Shown here in pieces: positions 1 to 8,914 of a DNA stretch of 64,000 nt (the first letter of the stretch is position 1; each line of letters begins with the position of its first letter). The notes under the pieces were generated by a model. It saw nothing but the letters and a program-made list of their open reading frames with translations, was not told the origin of the DNA and searched no databases. A program made the translations under genes and the position numbers. This DNA is from Massilia kyonggiensis. GTDB lineage: Bacteria; Pseudomonadota; Gammaproteobacteria; Burkholderiales; Burkholderiaceae_D. The stretch covers positions 372,001 to 436,000 of the forward strand of contig NZ_JANUGY010000007.1 in assembly GCF_024756235.1 (NCBI RefSeq), in the 5' to 3' direction.

Positions 1-1058
1 TCGATCTCGCCGTCCAGCAGTTCGCGCAGCGTCTCGACGTTGTACACGACGCCGTCGTACGTCGACTGCGTGATCGTCAGGATGCGCGGCTTCTTGTTCT
101 TGGCTTCGCGGGCGAACGGGTTCGCCTCGATCTTCCTGCGGATCGACTCCGGCGAGAATTCTTCCAGCGGGATCGGGCCGATGATGCCCAGGTTGTTCCG
201 GGTCGGCATCAGGAACACGGGGATCGCGCCGCACATGATGATCGAGTGCAGGATCGATTTATGGCAGTTGCGGTCGACGACGACGATGTCGCCCGGCGCC
301 ACGGTCGAGTGCCACACCATCTTGTTCGACGTCGAGGTGCCGTTCGTGACGAAGTAGCAGTGGTCCGCGTTGTAGATGCGCGCGGCGTTGCGCTCCGACT
401 TGGCGACGGGGCCCGTGTGGTCGAGCAGCTGGCCGAGTTCCTCGACGGCGTTGCAGACGTCGGCGCGCAGCATGTTCTCGCCGAAGAACTGGTGGAACAT
501 CTGGCCGATCGGCGACTTCAGGAACGCGACGCCGCCCGAGTGGCCGGGGCAGTGCCAGGAATAGGAGCCGTCGTTGGCGTAGTTGACGAGCGCGCGGAAG
601 AACGGCGGCGCCAGGCTGTCCAGGTAGGCTTTCGCTTCGCGGATGATGTGGCGCGCGACGAATTCCGGCGTGTCCTCGAACATGTGGATGAAGCCGTGCA
701 GCTCCTTCAGGATGTCGTTCGGGATGTGGCGGCTCGTGCGGGTCTCGCCGTAGATGTAGATCGGGATGTCCGAGTTCTTGTGGCGGATCTCCTGCACGAA
801 GGCGCGCAGGCCGCTGAGTGCGAAATTGGTCTCCTCGATGGTGCCGCCGCCGAATTCCTCATCGTCGATCGACAGCACGAAGGCCGAAGCGCGCGACTGC
901 TGCTGGGCGAACTGCGACAGGTCGCCATAGCTGGTCAGGCCGAGCACTTCCATGCCTTCTTTTTCCATCGCGGCCGCAAGCGCGCGAATGCCGAGACCGG
1001 ACGTGTTCTCGGAACGGAAATCCTCGTCAATGATGACGATTGGGAAACGAAATTTCAT
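1..1058 (-). CDS. Orn/Lys/Arg decarboxylase, 5' part (cut by window edge)
   Basis: PLP-dependent basic amino acid decarboxylase of the large acid-inducible/biodegradative family (LdcC/AdiA/SpeF type), which converts lysine, ornithine or arginine to the diamine or agmatine plus CO2. About 352 residues are visible, beginning MKFRFPIVIIDED. The first ~130 residues resemble the response-regulator-like wing domain; the PLP core follows with TNGTSTSNKM near residue 238 (phosphate binding) and DRNCHKS near 264. The catalytic lysine lies beyond the window edge, so the substrate cannot be chosen. The start is the first ATG, at 1058. The neighbouring gene is divergent and no antiporter is visible. Family certain; specificity open. 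Confidence 0.9.
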   Translation of the reverse strand, partial: MKFRFPIVIIDEDFRSENTSGLGIRALAAAMEKEGMEVLGLTSYGDLSQFAQQQSRASAFVLSIDDEEFGGGTIEETNFALSGLRAFVQEIRHKNSDIPIYIYGETRTSRHIPNDILKELHGFIHMFEDTPEFVARHIIREAKAYLDSLAPPFFRALVNYANDGSYSWHCPGHSGGVAFLKSPIGQMFHQFFGENMLRADVCNAVEELGQLLDHTGPVAKSERNAARIYNADHCYFVTNGTSTSNKMVWHSTVAPGDIVVVDRNCHKSILHSIIMCGAIPVFLMPTRNNLGIIGPIPLEEFSPESIRRKIEANPFAREAKNKKPRILTITQSTYDGVVYNVETLRELLDGEI

Positions 1059-1324
1059 GGACAGCTCCAAAGCGAAGCGCCGTGCGCGCCGTCTTCCGGG
1101 AGGTGGAAGGCGGCCGGGCACGGCACCGGAAAAATGAAGAAGCGGATTTTCGCAGAAATTGCGGGGTCCCGTGCAAAAATTTTTAATAGGTTAGCTACAC
1201 GGGGAAGATTGTGGCGCACTCTTGTGTAAACAAGATGACGGAACGGGCGCTGCGTTAAGGGTCTAACGGAAGCGGGTATGCCGCAGGCTTAAAGTGGAGC
1301 CTCTGTTTCGCAGCCGAGGCCGCC

Positions 1325-1828
1325 ATGTCCACCTTCCACGTCGAGCTAGAAAGCAAAGTCCCCCGTTCACCCGCCGAACTGTGGGACTGGAGCACGTCCG
1401 TACAGGGCGTCGACACCGAGATGGGGCCGGTGTTGAAGCTCGATTTTCCCAAGGGGATGACGCATATCCCGCGCGACGGCAGCGGACTTGGCCGGCCGCT
1501 CGGCAATTGCAGGTTCCTGCTGTTCGGCATCGTGCCGGTCGACCTGTCGCGGCTGACGTTCACCGAGATGGAACCGGGCCGCCGCTTCGTCGAGCAGTCG
1601 CCGCTGCTGTCGATGAAGAGCTGGCGGCACGAGCGCATCCTCACGCCCGCCCCGGACGGCACGCGCATCGTCGACCGCCTGGACTTCACGCCGCGCTTCG
1701 CGGGCCCCATCGTCGGCTGGTGCATCGAGCGCTTCTTTCGCCACCGCCACGCGATGCTGAAGAAGCAGTACCGCGAGCGGCGTTCAGTGCCCCGCGGCGA
1801 ACAGGGCGCCCAAGGGGTCCACGTGTAG
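1325..1828 (+). CDS. SRPBCC-family protein
   Basis: A 167-residue soluble protein of the START/Bet v1-like SRPBCC superfamily, which binds hydrophobic ligands or lipids. The pattern is typical: an N-terminal beta strand (STFHVELESKVPRSPAELWDW), a central curved sheet and a C-terminal helix with FFRHRHAMLKKQYRER. The last ~20 residues (RSVPRGEQGAQGVHV) look like a weakly constrained tail and overlap the end of the convergent DUF4337 gene by 45 bases. It stands alone on the plus strand between two minus-strand units. The ligand is unknown. Confidence 0.75.
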   Translation: MSTFHVELESKVPRSPAELWDWSTSVQGVDTEMGPVLKLDFPKGMTHIPRDGSGLGRPLGNCRFLLFGIVPVDLSRLTFTEMEPGRRFVEQSPLLSMKSWRHERILTPAPDGTRIVDRLDFTPRFAGPIVGWCIERFFRHRHAMLKKQYRERRSVPRGEQGAQGVHV

Positions 1829-2398
1829 CCACGCGAACGCGCCCAGCGCGAAGCCGACGAGCGCGACGACGTACGTGACCGACAGCAGCCAGCGCCGGCG
1901 CGTCAGCAGGGTGATGGCGGCCAGCGAGATGGCGATCTGCTCGGCCGTCGTCGCCAGCGCCCACTGGTGGTGGGTGTGCAGCGCGCGTTCCGATTTCTCG
2001 TTCCACTCGTCCGACTGGGCTTCGTACTTCTCGGCCTCTTTCTTGATGCCGGCCTTTTCCGATTCGTAGCGCGCGACGTCGGCCTTGTATTTCGCCTGGG
2101 TCTGGGCGTCCACGCCCGGCAGGGTCGTCGCCAGTTCGGCCAGGTTCTGCTTGCTCGACTTGGCCTGGTAGTAGTTCCAGGAATTCGCCGCCGTCGTCTT
2201 GGCGATGGCGGCGTTGTTCTTGAAGAGGGCCGCGTCGTTCTGCGTGGCGCCGCCCAGGTAGCCGAACAGCGCGCCGACGGTGGCCAGGATGGCCGTCATC
2301 ACCGCGATGTTGTTCGAGAAGGAATCGCTGCCGTGCTGGGCAGCGTGTTCGACCGCGTGATCGTGCGGTCCGTGTACGTGAAAACCGTGTCCGGACAT
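1784..2398 (-). CDS. DUF4337 membrane protein
   Basis: A 204-residue protein matching DUF4337. The His-rich start (MSGHGFHVHGPHDHAVEHAAQH) is followed by a transmembrane helix (NIAVMTAILATVGALFGYLGG), the family signature NNAAIAKTTAANSWNYYQAKSSKQ, a charged coiled-coil middle and two C-terminal membrane segments around WALATTAEQIAISLAAITLL and WLLSVTYVVALVGFALGAFAWL. The gene starts 3 bases after the folA stop, so it is probably the third gene of a thyA-folA unit. Function unknown. The His-rich N-terminus could bind metal (inference). Confidence 0.8.
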   Translation of the reverse strand: MSGHGFHVHGPHDHAVEHAAQHGSDSFSNNIAVMTAILATVGALFGYLGGATQNDAALFKNNAAIAKTTAANSWNYYQAKSSKQNLAELATTLPGVDAQTQAKYKADVARYESEKAGIKKEAEKYEAQSDEWNEKSERALHTHHQWALATTAEQIAISLAAITLLTRRRWLLSVTYVVALVGFALGAFAWLHVDPLGALFAAGH

Positions 2399-2401
2399 GT
2401 G

Positions 2402-2890
2402 TTACTTGACTTTGTCGTAGGTGACGATGGCGTAGTCGACGCCGGCCGTCGGTGAATGCAGGGGTTCGTTCGAGACGGCAGCCCAGCGGGCGCTGTCGAT
2501 CTCCGGGAAGAACGTGTCGCAGCGGTAGACCTTGTCGATGTGCGTGACGATCAGCCGGTCGGCCACGTGCATCGCTTCCGCGAAGATCTGGGCGCCGCCG
2601 ATGATGCTGGCCGAGTCGGCGCCGACGAGGGCGACGGCATCTTCCAGCGTATGCACGACGTCCACGCCGTCATGGCGCCAGCCGGTGTTGCGCGTGACGA
2701 CGATGTTGCGGCGGCCCGGCAGCGGACGGCCGATGGATTCGAACGTCTTGCGGCCCATGATGATCGGGTGGCCGAGGGTCACGCGCTTGAAGTGCGCGAG
2801 GTCCTCGGGCAGGTGCCAGGGCAGCTTGTTGTCGACGCCGATGCCGCGGTTGGCATCCATCGCGACGACGAGGGACAGATGATGAGCCAT
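2402..2890 (-). CDS. folA: dihydrofolate reductase
   Basis: A 162-residue DHFR reducing dihydrofolate to tetrahydrofolate with NADPH and so recycling the dihydrofolate made by ThyA. Visible hallmarks are LSLVVAMDANRGIGVDNKLPWHLPEDL (substrate site with the catalytic acid), GHPIIMGRKTFESIGRPLPGR (NADPH contacts) and SIIGGAQIFAEAM. The reading frame stays open upstream through thyA, but the ATG at 2890 has AAGGAGG seven bases before it and gives the correct family length. thyA ends 14 bases upstream, so the two are probably co-transcribed. Confidence 0.96.
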   Translation of the reverse strand: MAHHLSLVVAMDANRGIGVDNKLPWHLPEDLAHFKRVTLGHPIIMGRKTFESIGRPLPGRRNIVVTRNTGWRHDGVDVVHTLEDAVALVGADSASIIGGAQIFAEAMHVADRLIVTHIDKVYRCDTFFPEIDSARWAAVSNEPLHSPTAGVDYAIVTYDKVK

Positions 2891-2904
2891 GCAAACCTCC
2901 TTGC

Positions 2905-3699
2905 TTACACCGCGACGGGCGCCTTGATCGCGGGATGCGGGTCGTAGCCGACGATCTCGAAGTCTTCGAATTTGTAGTCGAACAGCGAGTCCGGCTTGCG
3001 GTGGATGACCAGCTGCGGCAGCGGGCGCTCCTCGCGCGACAGCTGCAGCTCGACCTGTTCCATGTGGTTCGAGTACAGGTGGCAGTCGCCGCCCGTCCAC
3101 ACGAAGTCGCCGACGTCCAGGCCGGCCTGTTGCGCCATCATGTGCGTCAGCAGGGCGTACGATGCGATGTTGAACGGGACGCCGAGGAAGATGTCCGCGC
3201 TGCGCTGGTACAGCTGGCACGACAGCTTGCCGTCCGCGACGTAGAACTGGAACAGCGCGTGGCACGGCGGAAGCTTCATCTTCGGCACGTCGGCCACGTT
3301 CCAGGCGGAGACGATCATCCGGCGCGAGTCCGGGTTGTTCTTGATCTGGTCCATGACCTGGGTGATCTGGTCGATGTGTTCGCCGGCCGGCGTCGGCCAG
3401 CTGCGCCACTGGTAGCCGTAGATGGGACCGAGGTCGCCGTTCGCGTCCGCCCACTCGTCCCAGATCGAGACGCCGTTTTCCTTCAGGTACGCGATGTTGG
3501 TGGAGCCGGCGAGGAACCAGATCAGTTCATGGATGATCGACCGCAGGTGCAGCTTCTTCGTGGTCACCAGCGGAAAACCGTCCTGCAGGTTGAAGCGCAT
3601 CTGGTAGCCGAACACGGAGCGGGTGCCGGTGCCGGTGCGGTCGGTCTTGACCGTGCCATGGTCCAGCACATGGCGCATCAGGTCGTGGTATTGGCGCAT
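2905..3699 (-). CDS. thyA: thymidylate synthase
   Basis: Converts dUMP to dTMP using methylene-tetrahydrofolate. The 264 residues equal the E. coli enzyme in length and align along their whole span: DRTGTGTRSVFGYQMRFNLQ, the nucleophile in PPCHALFQFYV (Cys146 in E. coli numbering), QLYQRSADIFLGVPFN and the C-terminal IKAPVAV. It is the first gene of thyA-folA-DUF4337 and lies 39 bases after the threonine-aldolase-like gene on the same strand. No obvious Shine-Dalgarno precedes the ATG. Confidence 0.98.
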   Translation of the reverse strand: MRQYHDLMRHVLDHGTVKTDRTGTGTRSVFGYQMRFNLQDGFPLVTTKKLHLRSIIHELIWFLAGSTNIAYLKENGVSIWDEWADANGDLGPIYGYQWRSWPTPAGEHIDQITQVMDQIKNNPDSRRMIVSAWNVADVPKMKLPPCHALFQFYVADGKLSCQLYQRSADIFLGVPFNIASYALLTHMMAQQAGLDVGDFVWTGGDCHLYSNHMEQVELQLSREERPLPQLVIHRKPDSLFDYKFEDFEIVGYDPHPAIKAPVAV

Positions 3700-3738
3700 C
3701 GGTATGGCTCAAAATGAAAGGTTGAAAACCCGCGCATT

Positions 3739-4833
3739 TTACCCCAAGCCGCGCTCCACGGCCCCCGCCAGCAGCGCCACCGCTTCGCGCACGCGGCCGT
3801 CGGGCGTGTCCAGCAGGTTGTCGCCCACGTACAGCTCGAAGAACGAGGTATCCGGCAGCACGCCGTGGCCGACGCGGTTGAACGGCCAGATGCCGTGGTC
3901 GCGCGCCAGTTCGCGGCGGATCTCCAGCGCGCGTTCGCGGCTCACGGGCAGGTGCACGTGCAGCATGTTGGCCTGCGGCCGTGCCGGATTCACGCGCAGG
4001 ACCGGGTGGTCGCGCAGCACGTCGAACAGGAAGCGCGTGCGCTCGAAGTACGCCGGCATCGCGGCCAGTCTCTGCTCGAACTGCATCGCGGCCGCGACGA
4101 CGTACGGCGAACGGTGGATCACGTTGCCGCCCTGGCGCTTGAACCACTCGGCCGCCTGCGCGACGAAGTCGCGGCTGCCGGCCAGCATGGCGCCACCGAG
4201 GCCGCCGATGCCCTTGTACAGCGACGTGTAGACGGTGTCGAAGCCGGCCGCGATCTCGGCCACCGGGCGGCCGTAGCCGGCCGCCGCTTCCCACAGGCGC
4301 GCGCCGTCCATGTGCAGGTGGATGCCGCGCGCACGGCAGTGTGCCTTGATCGCCTGCAGGTCGTCCCACGTCGACAGCTGGCCGCCGATCTCGCGCATCG
4401 GAATCTCGAGCGCGACGGCGGCCAGGCGGTCAGGGATGCCCACGATGTCGGCGGCCGTCCATGGACGATACGGGTCGCCGGCGCGCAAGGCGTCGAAATG
4501 CCCAAGCAGCTGGTAGTTGGAACGCTCGTGGACGAAGATGTGGGCGGTCGGATGCAGCGCCACGGGGGCGCGCCCGCGCGCGCCGGCGGCGAGGCGCAGG
4601 GTGGTCACCTGCGCGAGCGTGCCGCTGATGCAGAACACGGCGGCCTCGAAGCCGAGCAGCTCGGCCACGCGGGCCTCGAACCCCTGGATCAGGGCGCCGT
4701 CGCCATACGTGTCGTGGGCGATGCCGTTGGCGTCGCACCAGGCGGCCATGGCGGCGAACATCTCCGCCGGGGTGCGGGCGCGGTGGCCCGGGAAGACGGT
4801 GGTGCAGCGGGCGAGCAGGTCGGTGTCGGTCAA
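3739..4833 (-). CDS. threonine aldolase / beta-eliminating lyase family protein
   Basis: A 364-residue fold-type I PLP enzyme of the L-threonine aldolase/beta-eliminating lyase family, expected to split threonine or another beta-hydroxy amino acid to glycine plus aldehyde. Seen: TYGDGALIQGFEARVAELLGFEAAVFCISGTLAQ (cofactor site), HLHMDGARLWEAA (Asp stacking on PLP) and the Schiff-base lysine in TSLYKGIGGLGGAML. The only start giving the full N-terminus is TTG at 4833, preceded by GGAG with a 6-base gap. A strong palindrome (4843-4869) lies just upstream. Glycine production fits one-carbon metabolism with the neighbouring thyA-folA (inference). Confidence 0.85.
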   Translation of the reverse strand: MTDTDLLARCTTVFPGHRARTPAEMFAAMAAWCDANGIAHDTYGDGALIQGFEARVAELLGFEAAVFCISGTLAQVTTLRLAAGARGRAPVALHPTAHIFVHERSNYQLLGHFDALRAGDPYRPWTAADIVGIPDRLAAVALEIPMREIGGQLSTWDDLQAIKAHCRARGIHLHMDGARLWEAAAGYGRPVAEIAAGFDTVYTSLYKGIGGLGGAMLAGSRDFVAQAAEWFKRQGGNVIHRSPYVVAAAMQFEQRLAAMPAYFERTRFLFDVLRDHPVLRVNPARPQANMLHVHLPVSRERALEIRRELARDHGIWPFNRVGHGVLPDTSFFELYVGDNLLDTPDGRVREAVALLAGAVERGLG

Positions 4834-4842
4834 GGGGAGCTC

Positions 4843-4869
4843 CGGTGTAGGTAAGCTTACTCTACACCG
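4843..4869. promoter_or_regulatory. 27-base near-perfect palindrome before the threonine-aldolase-like gene
   Basis: Arms CGGTGTAG-GTAAG and CTTAC-T-CTACACCG are complementary over 13 positions with one unpaired base and no loop. The element lies between the chemoreceptor stop and the RBS of the downstream minus-strand gene. The lack of a loop and of a U-tract speaks for a protein-binding operator rather than a terminator, though it could form a cruciform or hairpin. The regulator is not identified. Confidence 0.5.
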
Positions 4870-4884
4870 AAGCCGCCCGTTCCG

Positions 4885-6897
4885 TCAGTATTGCGGGAGG
4901 GCGGGGCGGGCCGGCGCCTGCTGTTGGTCCAGCTTGAACAGGCGCACCGAGCGCGCCAGCTGGTCGGCCTGTTCCTGCATGGCCTGGGCGGCCGCGCTGG
5001 CTTCCTCGACGAGGGCCGCGTTCTGCTGGGTGACCTGGTCCATCTCGCCGATCGAACGGTTGATGTGCTCGATGCCGCTGCTCTGCGCGGCGTTGGCCGT
5101 GCTGATGCGGGCCATGATCGCGGTGACCTTCTCGGCGCTGGCCAGCACTTCGTTCATCGTGACGCCCGCTTCCTGGACGATGCGGCTGCCGGCATCCACT
5201 TCCGCCGTCGACGCGACGATCAGGCCCTTGATCTCCTTCGCCGCCGCCGCGCTGCGCTGGGCGAGGTTGCGCACCTCGGTGGCCACGACGGCGAAGCCGC
5301 GGCCCTGTTCCCCGGCGCGCGCCGCTTCCACGGCCGCGTTGAGGGCGAGGATATTGGTCTGGAACGCGATGCCGTCGATGACGCCGATGATGTCGCCGAT
5401 CTTGCCGGAGGACGCCTTGATCGTGTCCATCGTGTCGATCACCTCGCGCACCATGCGGCCGCCTTCCTGCGCGACCATCGACGTGTTCACGGCCAGCTGG
5501 TTCGCTTCGTGCGTGTCGCCCGCGTTGCGGCGCACGGTCTCCGTCAGGTCCTGCATCGAGTTCGCGGTGGAGGCCAGGTTCGCGGCCTGCTGTTCGGTGC
5601 GCGAGCACAGGTCCAGGTTGCCGCTCGAGATCTCGCCCGACGCGTTGGCGATCTGCTCGGCGCCGCTGCGCACCTGGCCGACGACGTTCGACAGGCTGCT
5701 GCTGATGTTGTTCATCGCTTCGGCCAGAAGGCCGATCTCGTCGCTGCGGTCCACGGCCATGCGCACGGTGAGGTCGCCCTCGGCGATGCGCACGGCGGCG
5801 TCGCGCGCCCGCACGAGCGGACGGGTGACGGTGCGCTTCATCACGGTGTGCAGGATCGCCGCGAAGATCGCCAGCGCCACGAGGCCGATGACGATGTAGT
5901 GGTTGCGCAGGCGTGCCGCTTCCTTGGTGATCTCGTCCTCGTACGTGCCGCCGGCGATCAGCCAGTTCCAGTCCTTGAACAGCGTGTACGCGGCGACCTT
6001 CGTGCGCGGGCTCGTCTCGCCGGTTTCGGCGTTCATCCACGGATAGGTGATCAGACCCTGCTTCGTTTCCAGCATCTCCCGGATGAATTCGCGGCCGCCC
6101 GCATCCTTGCTGGCGAGGATGTTCTTGCCTTCCTTGACGGGGTGGACGATCAGGTCGCCGTACGTCTTGCCCTGCGTCGCATCGAGGACGTAGTAGTAAC
6201 CGGTGTCGCCGACCTTCATCTTCTTGATGCGGTCGCGCAGCGCGGCGATGTTGGCGTCGACGTCGAGGCCGATGTACAGGATGCCGATCACCTTGCCGGA
6301 CGCGTCGCGGATCGGCTCGTAGTCCGTCATGAACTGCTTGCCGAACAGTTTGACCAGGCCGACGTAGGGCTTGCCGGCGCGGATCGCGGCATAGGCCGGG
6401 CTCTCGTGGGCGAGGATCGTGCCCACGGCGCGGTCGCCGTTTTCCTTCTTGACGGACGTGCTCACGCGGACGAAGTCGTCGCCGCTGGCCACGAAGATCG
6501 TCGCGTTGCCGCCGGTCTGGCGCGTGAAGCGGTCGGGGAGGGTGAAGTCGAGGTTCAGGGGCTTGCCGCCCACGTTCAGGGTCGGCACCTGCTTGTCGCC
6601 GACGGCCACGATCGCGTCCGTGTCGAGCGTGAACTCGCCTTCGAAATGGGTGGCGAAGATGCGCCCGAAGCTCGTGGCCTGGCTCTTCATCACGTTGTCG
6701 AACATCTCGACGGCGTTGACGACGCTCTGCAGTTCGGAATGCACGTTGGCGATGGCGCGCGCATGCAGCATCGACGACGTGGTCCACGTGATGGTGAAGA
6801 CGAGGCCGGCGAGGATGACGGAGACGAGGGCGAACGTGAAGGCGGTGATCTTGGAGCCGACAGTCCAGTTCGCGAAGCCGAACGATTTCTTGTTCAT
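4885..6897 (-). CDS. methyl-accepting chemotaxis protein with periplasmic Cache domain
   Basis: A 670-residue chemoreceptor. An N-terminal membrane helix (ITAFTFALVSVILAGLVFTI) is followed by a ~290-residue periplasmic Cache3-Cache2-type sensor (FGKQFMTDYEPIRDASGKVIGILYIG; GDTGYYYVLDATQGKTYGDLIVHP), a second helix (IVIGLVALAIFAAILHTVM), a HAMP domain and the signalling hairpin with DGIAFQTNILALNAAVEAARAGEQGRGFAVVA. Double Cache domains usually bind small organic acids or amino acids; the ligand here is unknown. The C-terminus PARPALPQY lacks the E. coli CheR-tethering pentapeptide. No chemotaxis genes are adjacent. Confidence 0.93.
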   Translation of the reverse strand: MNKKSFGFANWTVGSKITAFTFALVSVILAGLVFTITWTTSSMLHARAIANVHSELQSVVNAVEMFDNVMKSQATSFGRIFATHFEGEFTLDTDAIVAVGDKQVPTLNVGGKPLNLDFTLPDRFTRQTGGNATIFVASGDDFVRVSTSVKKENGDRAVGTILAHESPAYAAIRAGKPYVGLVKLFGKQFMTDYEPIRDASGKVIGILYIGLDVDANIAALRDRIKKMKVGDTGYYYVLDATQGKTYGDLIVHPVKEGKNILASKDAGGREFIREMLETKQGLITYPWMNAETGETSPRTKVAAYTLFKDWNWLIAGGTYEDEITKEAARLRNHYIVIGLVALAIFAAILHTVMKRTVTRPLVRARDAAVRIAEGDLTVRMAVDRSDEIGLLAEAMNNISSSLSNVVGQVRSGAEQIANASGEISSGNLDLCSRTEQQAANLASTANSMQDLTETVRRNAGDTHEANQLAVNTSMVAQEGGRMVREVIDTMDTIKASSGKIGDIIGVIDGIAFQTNILALNAAVEAARAGEQGRGFAVVATEVRNLAQRSAAAAKEIKGLIVASTAEVDAGSRIVQEAGVTMNEVLASAEKVTAIMARISTANAAQSSGIEHINRSIGEMDQVTQQNAALVEEASAAAQAMQEQADQLARSVRLFKLDQQQAPARPALPQY

Positions 6898-7051
6898 GGG
6901 GATGAGGGAAAGCTGACGTTGCGCTATGGTACGTCAGGTATCCATCAGGAAACAAAACTGTGTCGTCTTTTCGATGTGTTCGTGCAACAAATACTTGCCG
7001 CGCTGGCATGTATTGCCGTGAAACCTCGCTCCGGATTGTCGATGCGCTAAC

Positions 7052-8875
7052 TCAGTGTTCGACCTGGACGTTATGGAACTGTAAAGCCGCCAGGTTCGCA
7101 TAGATGCCGCCCAGCGCGACGAGCGATGCATGCGTGCCCGTCTCGACGATGCGCCCGTCTTCCATCACGATGATGCGGTCGGCCCGCTGCACGGTTGCCA
7201 GGCGGTGCGCGATGATCAGGGTCGTGCGGCCCACCATCGCCGCTTCGAGGGCGCGCTGCACGAGGCGTTCGGATTCCGCGTCGAGGGCGCTCGTCGCTTC
7301 GTCCAGCAGCAGCAGCGGCGGATTCTTGAGGAGTGCCCGCGCGATCGCGATGCGCTGGCGCTGGCCGCCCGACAGGCGCACGCCCCGTTCGCCCAGGTAG
7401 GACTGGTAGCCTTGCGGGAGGCGCTCGATGAATTCGTGGGCCGCGGCCAGCTTCGCGGCGGCGATCACTTCCTCGTCAGTCGCGTCGGCCCGGCCGTAGC
7501 GGATGTTTTCCAGCGCGTTGGCCGAGAAGATCACGGTGTCCTGCGGGACGATGCCGATCGCGCCGCGCAGCACGTGCAGGTCGAGGTCGCGGATGTCCAC
7601 GCCGTCGAGGCGGATGCTGCCCGCCTGCGGGTCGTAGAAGCGCAGCAGCAGCTGGAACAGCGTGGTCTTGCCGGCGCCCGACGGTCCGACGACGGCCACC
7701 GTCTCGCCGGGACGTACGTCGAGGCTCACGTGATCCAGCGCGGCGGTCTCGGGCCGCGACGGGTACGAGAACTGCACGTTCGCGAGGTCCAGGGCGGCAC
7801 CGCCGGCCGTGCGGTCCGGCAGCGGTGTCGGGTGCGCCGGGTTGCGGATGCTTGACCGGACCGCCAGCAGTTCCAGCAGGCGCTCGGTGGCGCCGGCCGC
7901 ACGCTGCGCCTCGCCCATCACTTCGGACAGCGCGCCGATGGCGCCGGACACGATCGACGCGTACAGAATGAACTGGCCCAGGTCGCCGCCCGTCATGCTG
8001 CCTTCCAGGACGGCGTGCGCGCCCAGCCACAGCACGAACACGATGGCGCCGAACACGAGCGCGATCGCGAGCATCGTGAGGACGGCGCGGGCGCGGATGC
8101 GCCGCATCGCCGTCGCGAACGCGCCTTCGACGGAGGTGCCGAATCGCCGGGCTTCGATCTTCTCGTGGGTGAACGCCTGCACGGTCGGCATGGCGTTGAG
8201 GATCTCGCCGGCGATGGCCGACGCGTCGGCGATGCGGTCCTGCGAATCGCGCGACAGCTTGCGCACGCGCCGGCCGAACAGCACGATCGGCACGACGACC
8301 AGCACCAGCAGGCCGAGGATGATCGAGGTGAGCTTCGCGCTCGTCACGAACAGCATCGCGAGGCCGCCGACGAACAGCAAAGTGTTGCGCAGCGCGAGCG
8401 AGATGCTCGTGCCGACCACGGTCTGGATCAGCGTCGTGTCGGTGGTGAGGCGCGACAGCACTTCGCCCGTGCGCGTCGTCTCGAAGAATTCCGGGCTCTG
8501 CTCCACGACGTGGCGGTAGACGGCGCTGCGGATGTCGGCCGTCACCCGTTCGCCCAGCCACGACACCGTGTAATAACGCGCCGCCGTCGCGACCGCGAGC
8601 ACGGCGGCCACGCCGAACAGCGCGAGGAACGTGGCGTTGACGCTGGCGGCACTCGATGCGCCGCCCTTGGCTCCGAAGCCGTGGTCGATCATCTGCTTGA
8701 AGGCGGCGGGGATCGCGAGCGTGGCGCCAGCCGCGACGAGGAGCGCGATGCCGGCGAACAGGAACTGGCGGCGGTACGGCCGCAGGAAGGGCAGCAGTCC
8801 TTTCAATGCGGCGAGGGCGCCCTTGCGCGAGGTGGAGTCGGTGGTCGGGGTGTCGCTGGTGGAACCGTTGCTCAT
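7052..8875 (-). CDS. ABC exporter, fused permease and ATPase (MsbA/LmrA type)
   Basis: A 607-residue half-transporter. Residues ~25-320 carry six membrane helices (type I exporter fold). The C-terminal nucleotide-binding domain has Walker A GPSGAGKTT, Q-loop GIVPQDTVIF, signature LSGGQRQRIAIARALL, Walker B LLLLDEATSALD and switch IIAHRLATV. It should work as a homodimer exporting lipids, drugs or peptides; the substrate cannot be read from the sequence. It starts 39 bases after the AttH-like gene and may share its transcript. Confidence 0.9.
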   Translation of the reverse strand: MSNGSTSDTPTTDSTSRKGALAALKGLLPFLRPYRRQFLFAGIALLVAAGATLAIPAAFKQMIDHGFGAKGGASSAASVNATFLALFGVAAVLAVATAARYYTVSWLGERVTADIRSAVYRHVVEQSPEFFETTRTGEVLSRLTTDTTLIQTVVGTSISLALRNTLLFVGGLAMLFVTSAKLTSIILGLLVLVVVPIVLFGRRVRKLSRDSQDRIADASAIAGEILNAMPTVQAFTHEKIEARRFGTSVEGAFATAMRRIRARAVLTMLAIALVFGAIVFVLWLGAHAVLEGSMTGGDLGQFILYASIVSGAIGALSEVMGEAQRAAGATERLLELLAVRSSIRNPAHPTPLPDRTAGGAALDLANVQFSYPSRPETAALDHVSLDVRPGETVAVVGPSGAGKTTLFQLLLRFYDPQAGSIRLDGVDIRDLDLHVLRGAIGIVPQDTVIFSANALENIRYGRADATDEEVIAAAKLAAAHEFIERLPQGYQSYLGERGVRLSGGQRQRIAIARALLKNPPLLLLDEATSALDAESERLVQRALEAAMVGRTTLIIAHRLATVQRADRIIVMEDGRIVETGTHASLVALGGIYANLAALQFHNVQVEH

Positions 8876-8914
8876 GTCGTTGTCGTTGTTCGTCGTTCGT
8901 ATTCTTCTGGGTGC

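Noticed and set aside
246..1229. A 327-codon plus-strand frame at the left edge
   Set aside because: Antisense to the decarboxylase, whose motifs are unmistakable, and of biased composition.
2402..3454. A 350-codon frame ending in folA
   Set aside because: Only the last 162 codons resemble DHFR; the rest is thyA in the wrong frame, and a strong RBS precedes the ATG at 2890.
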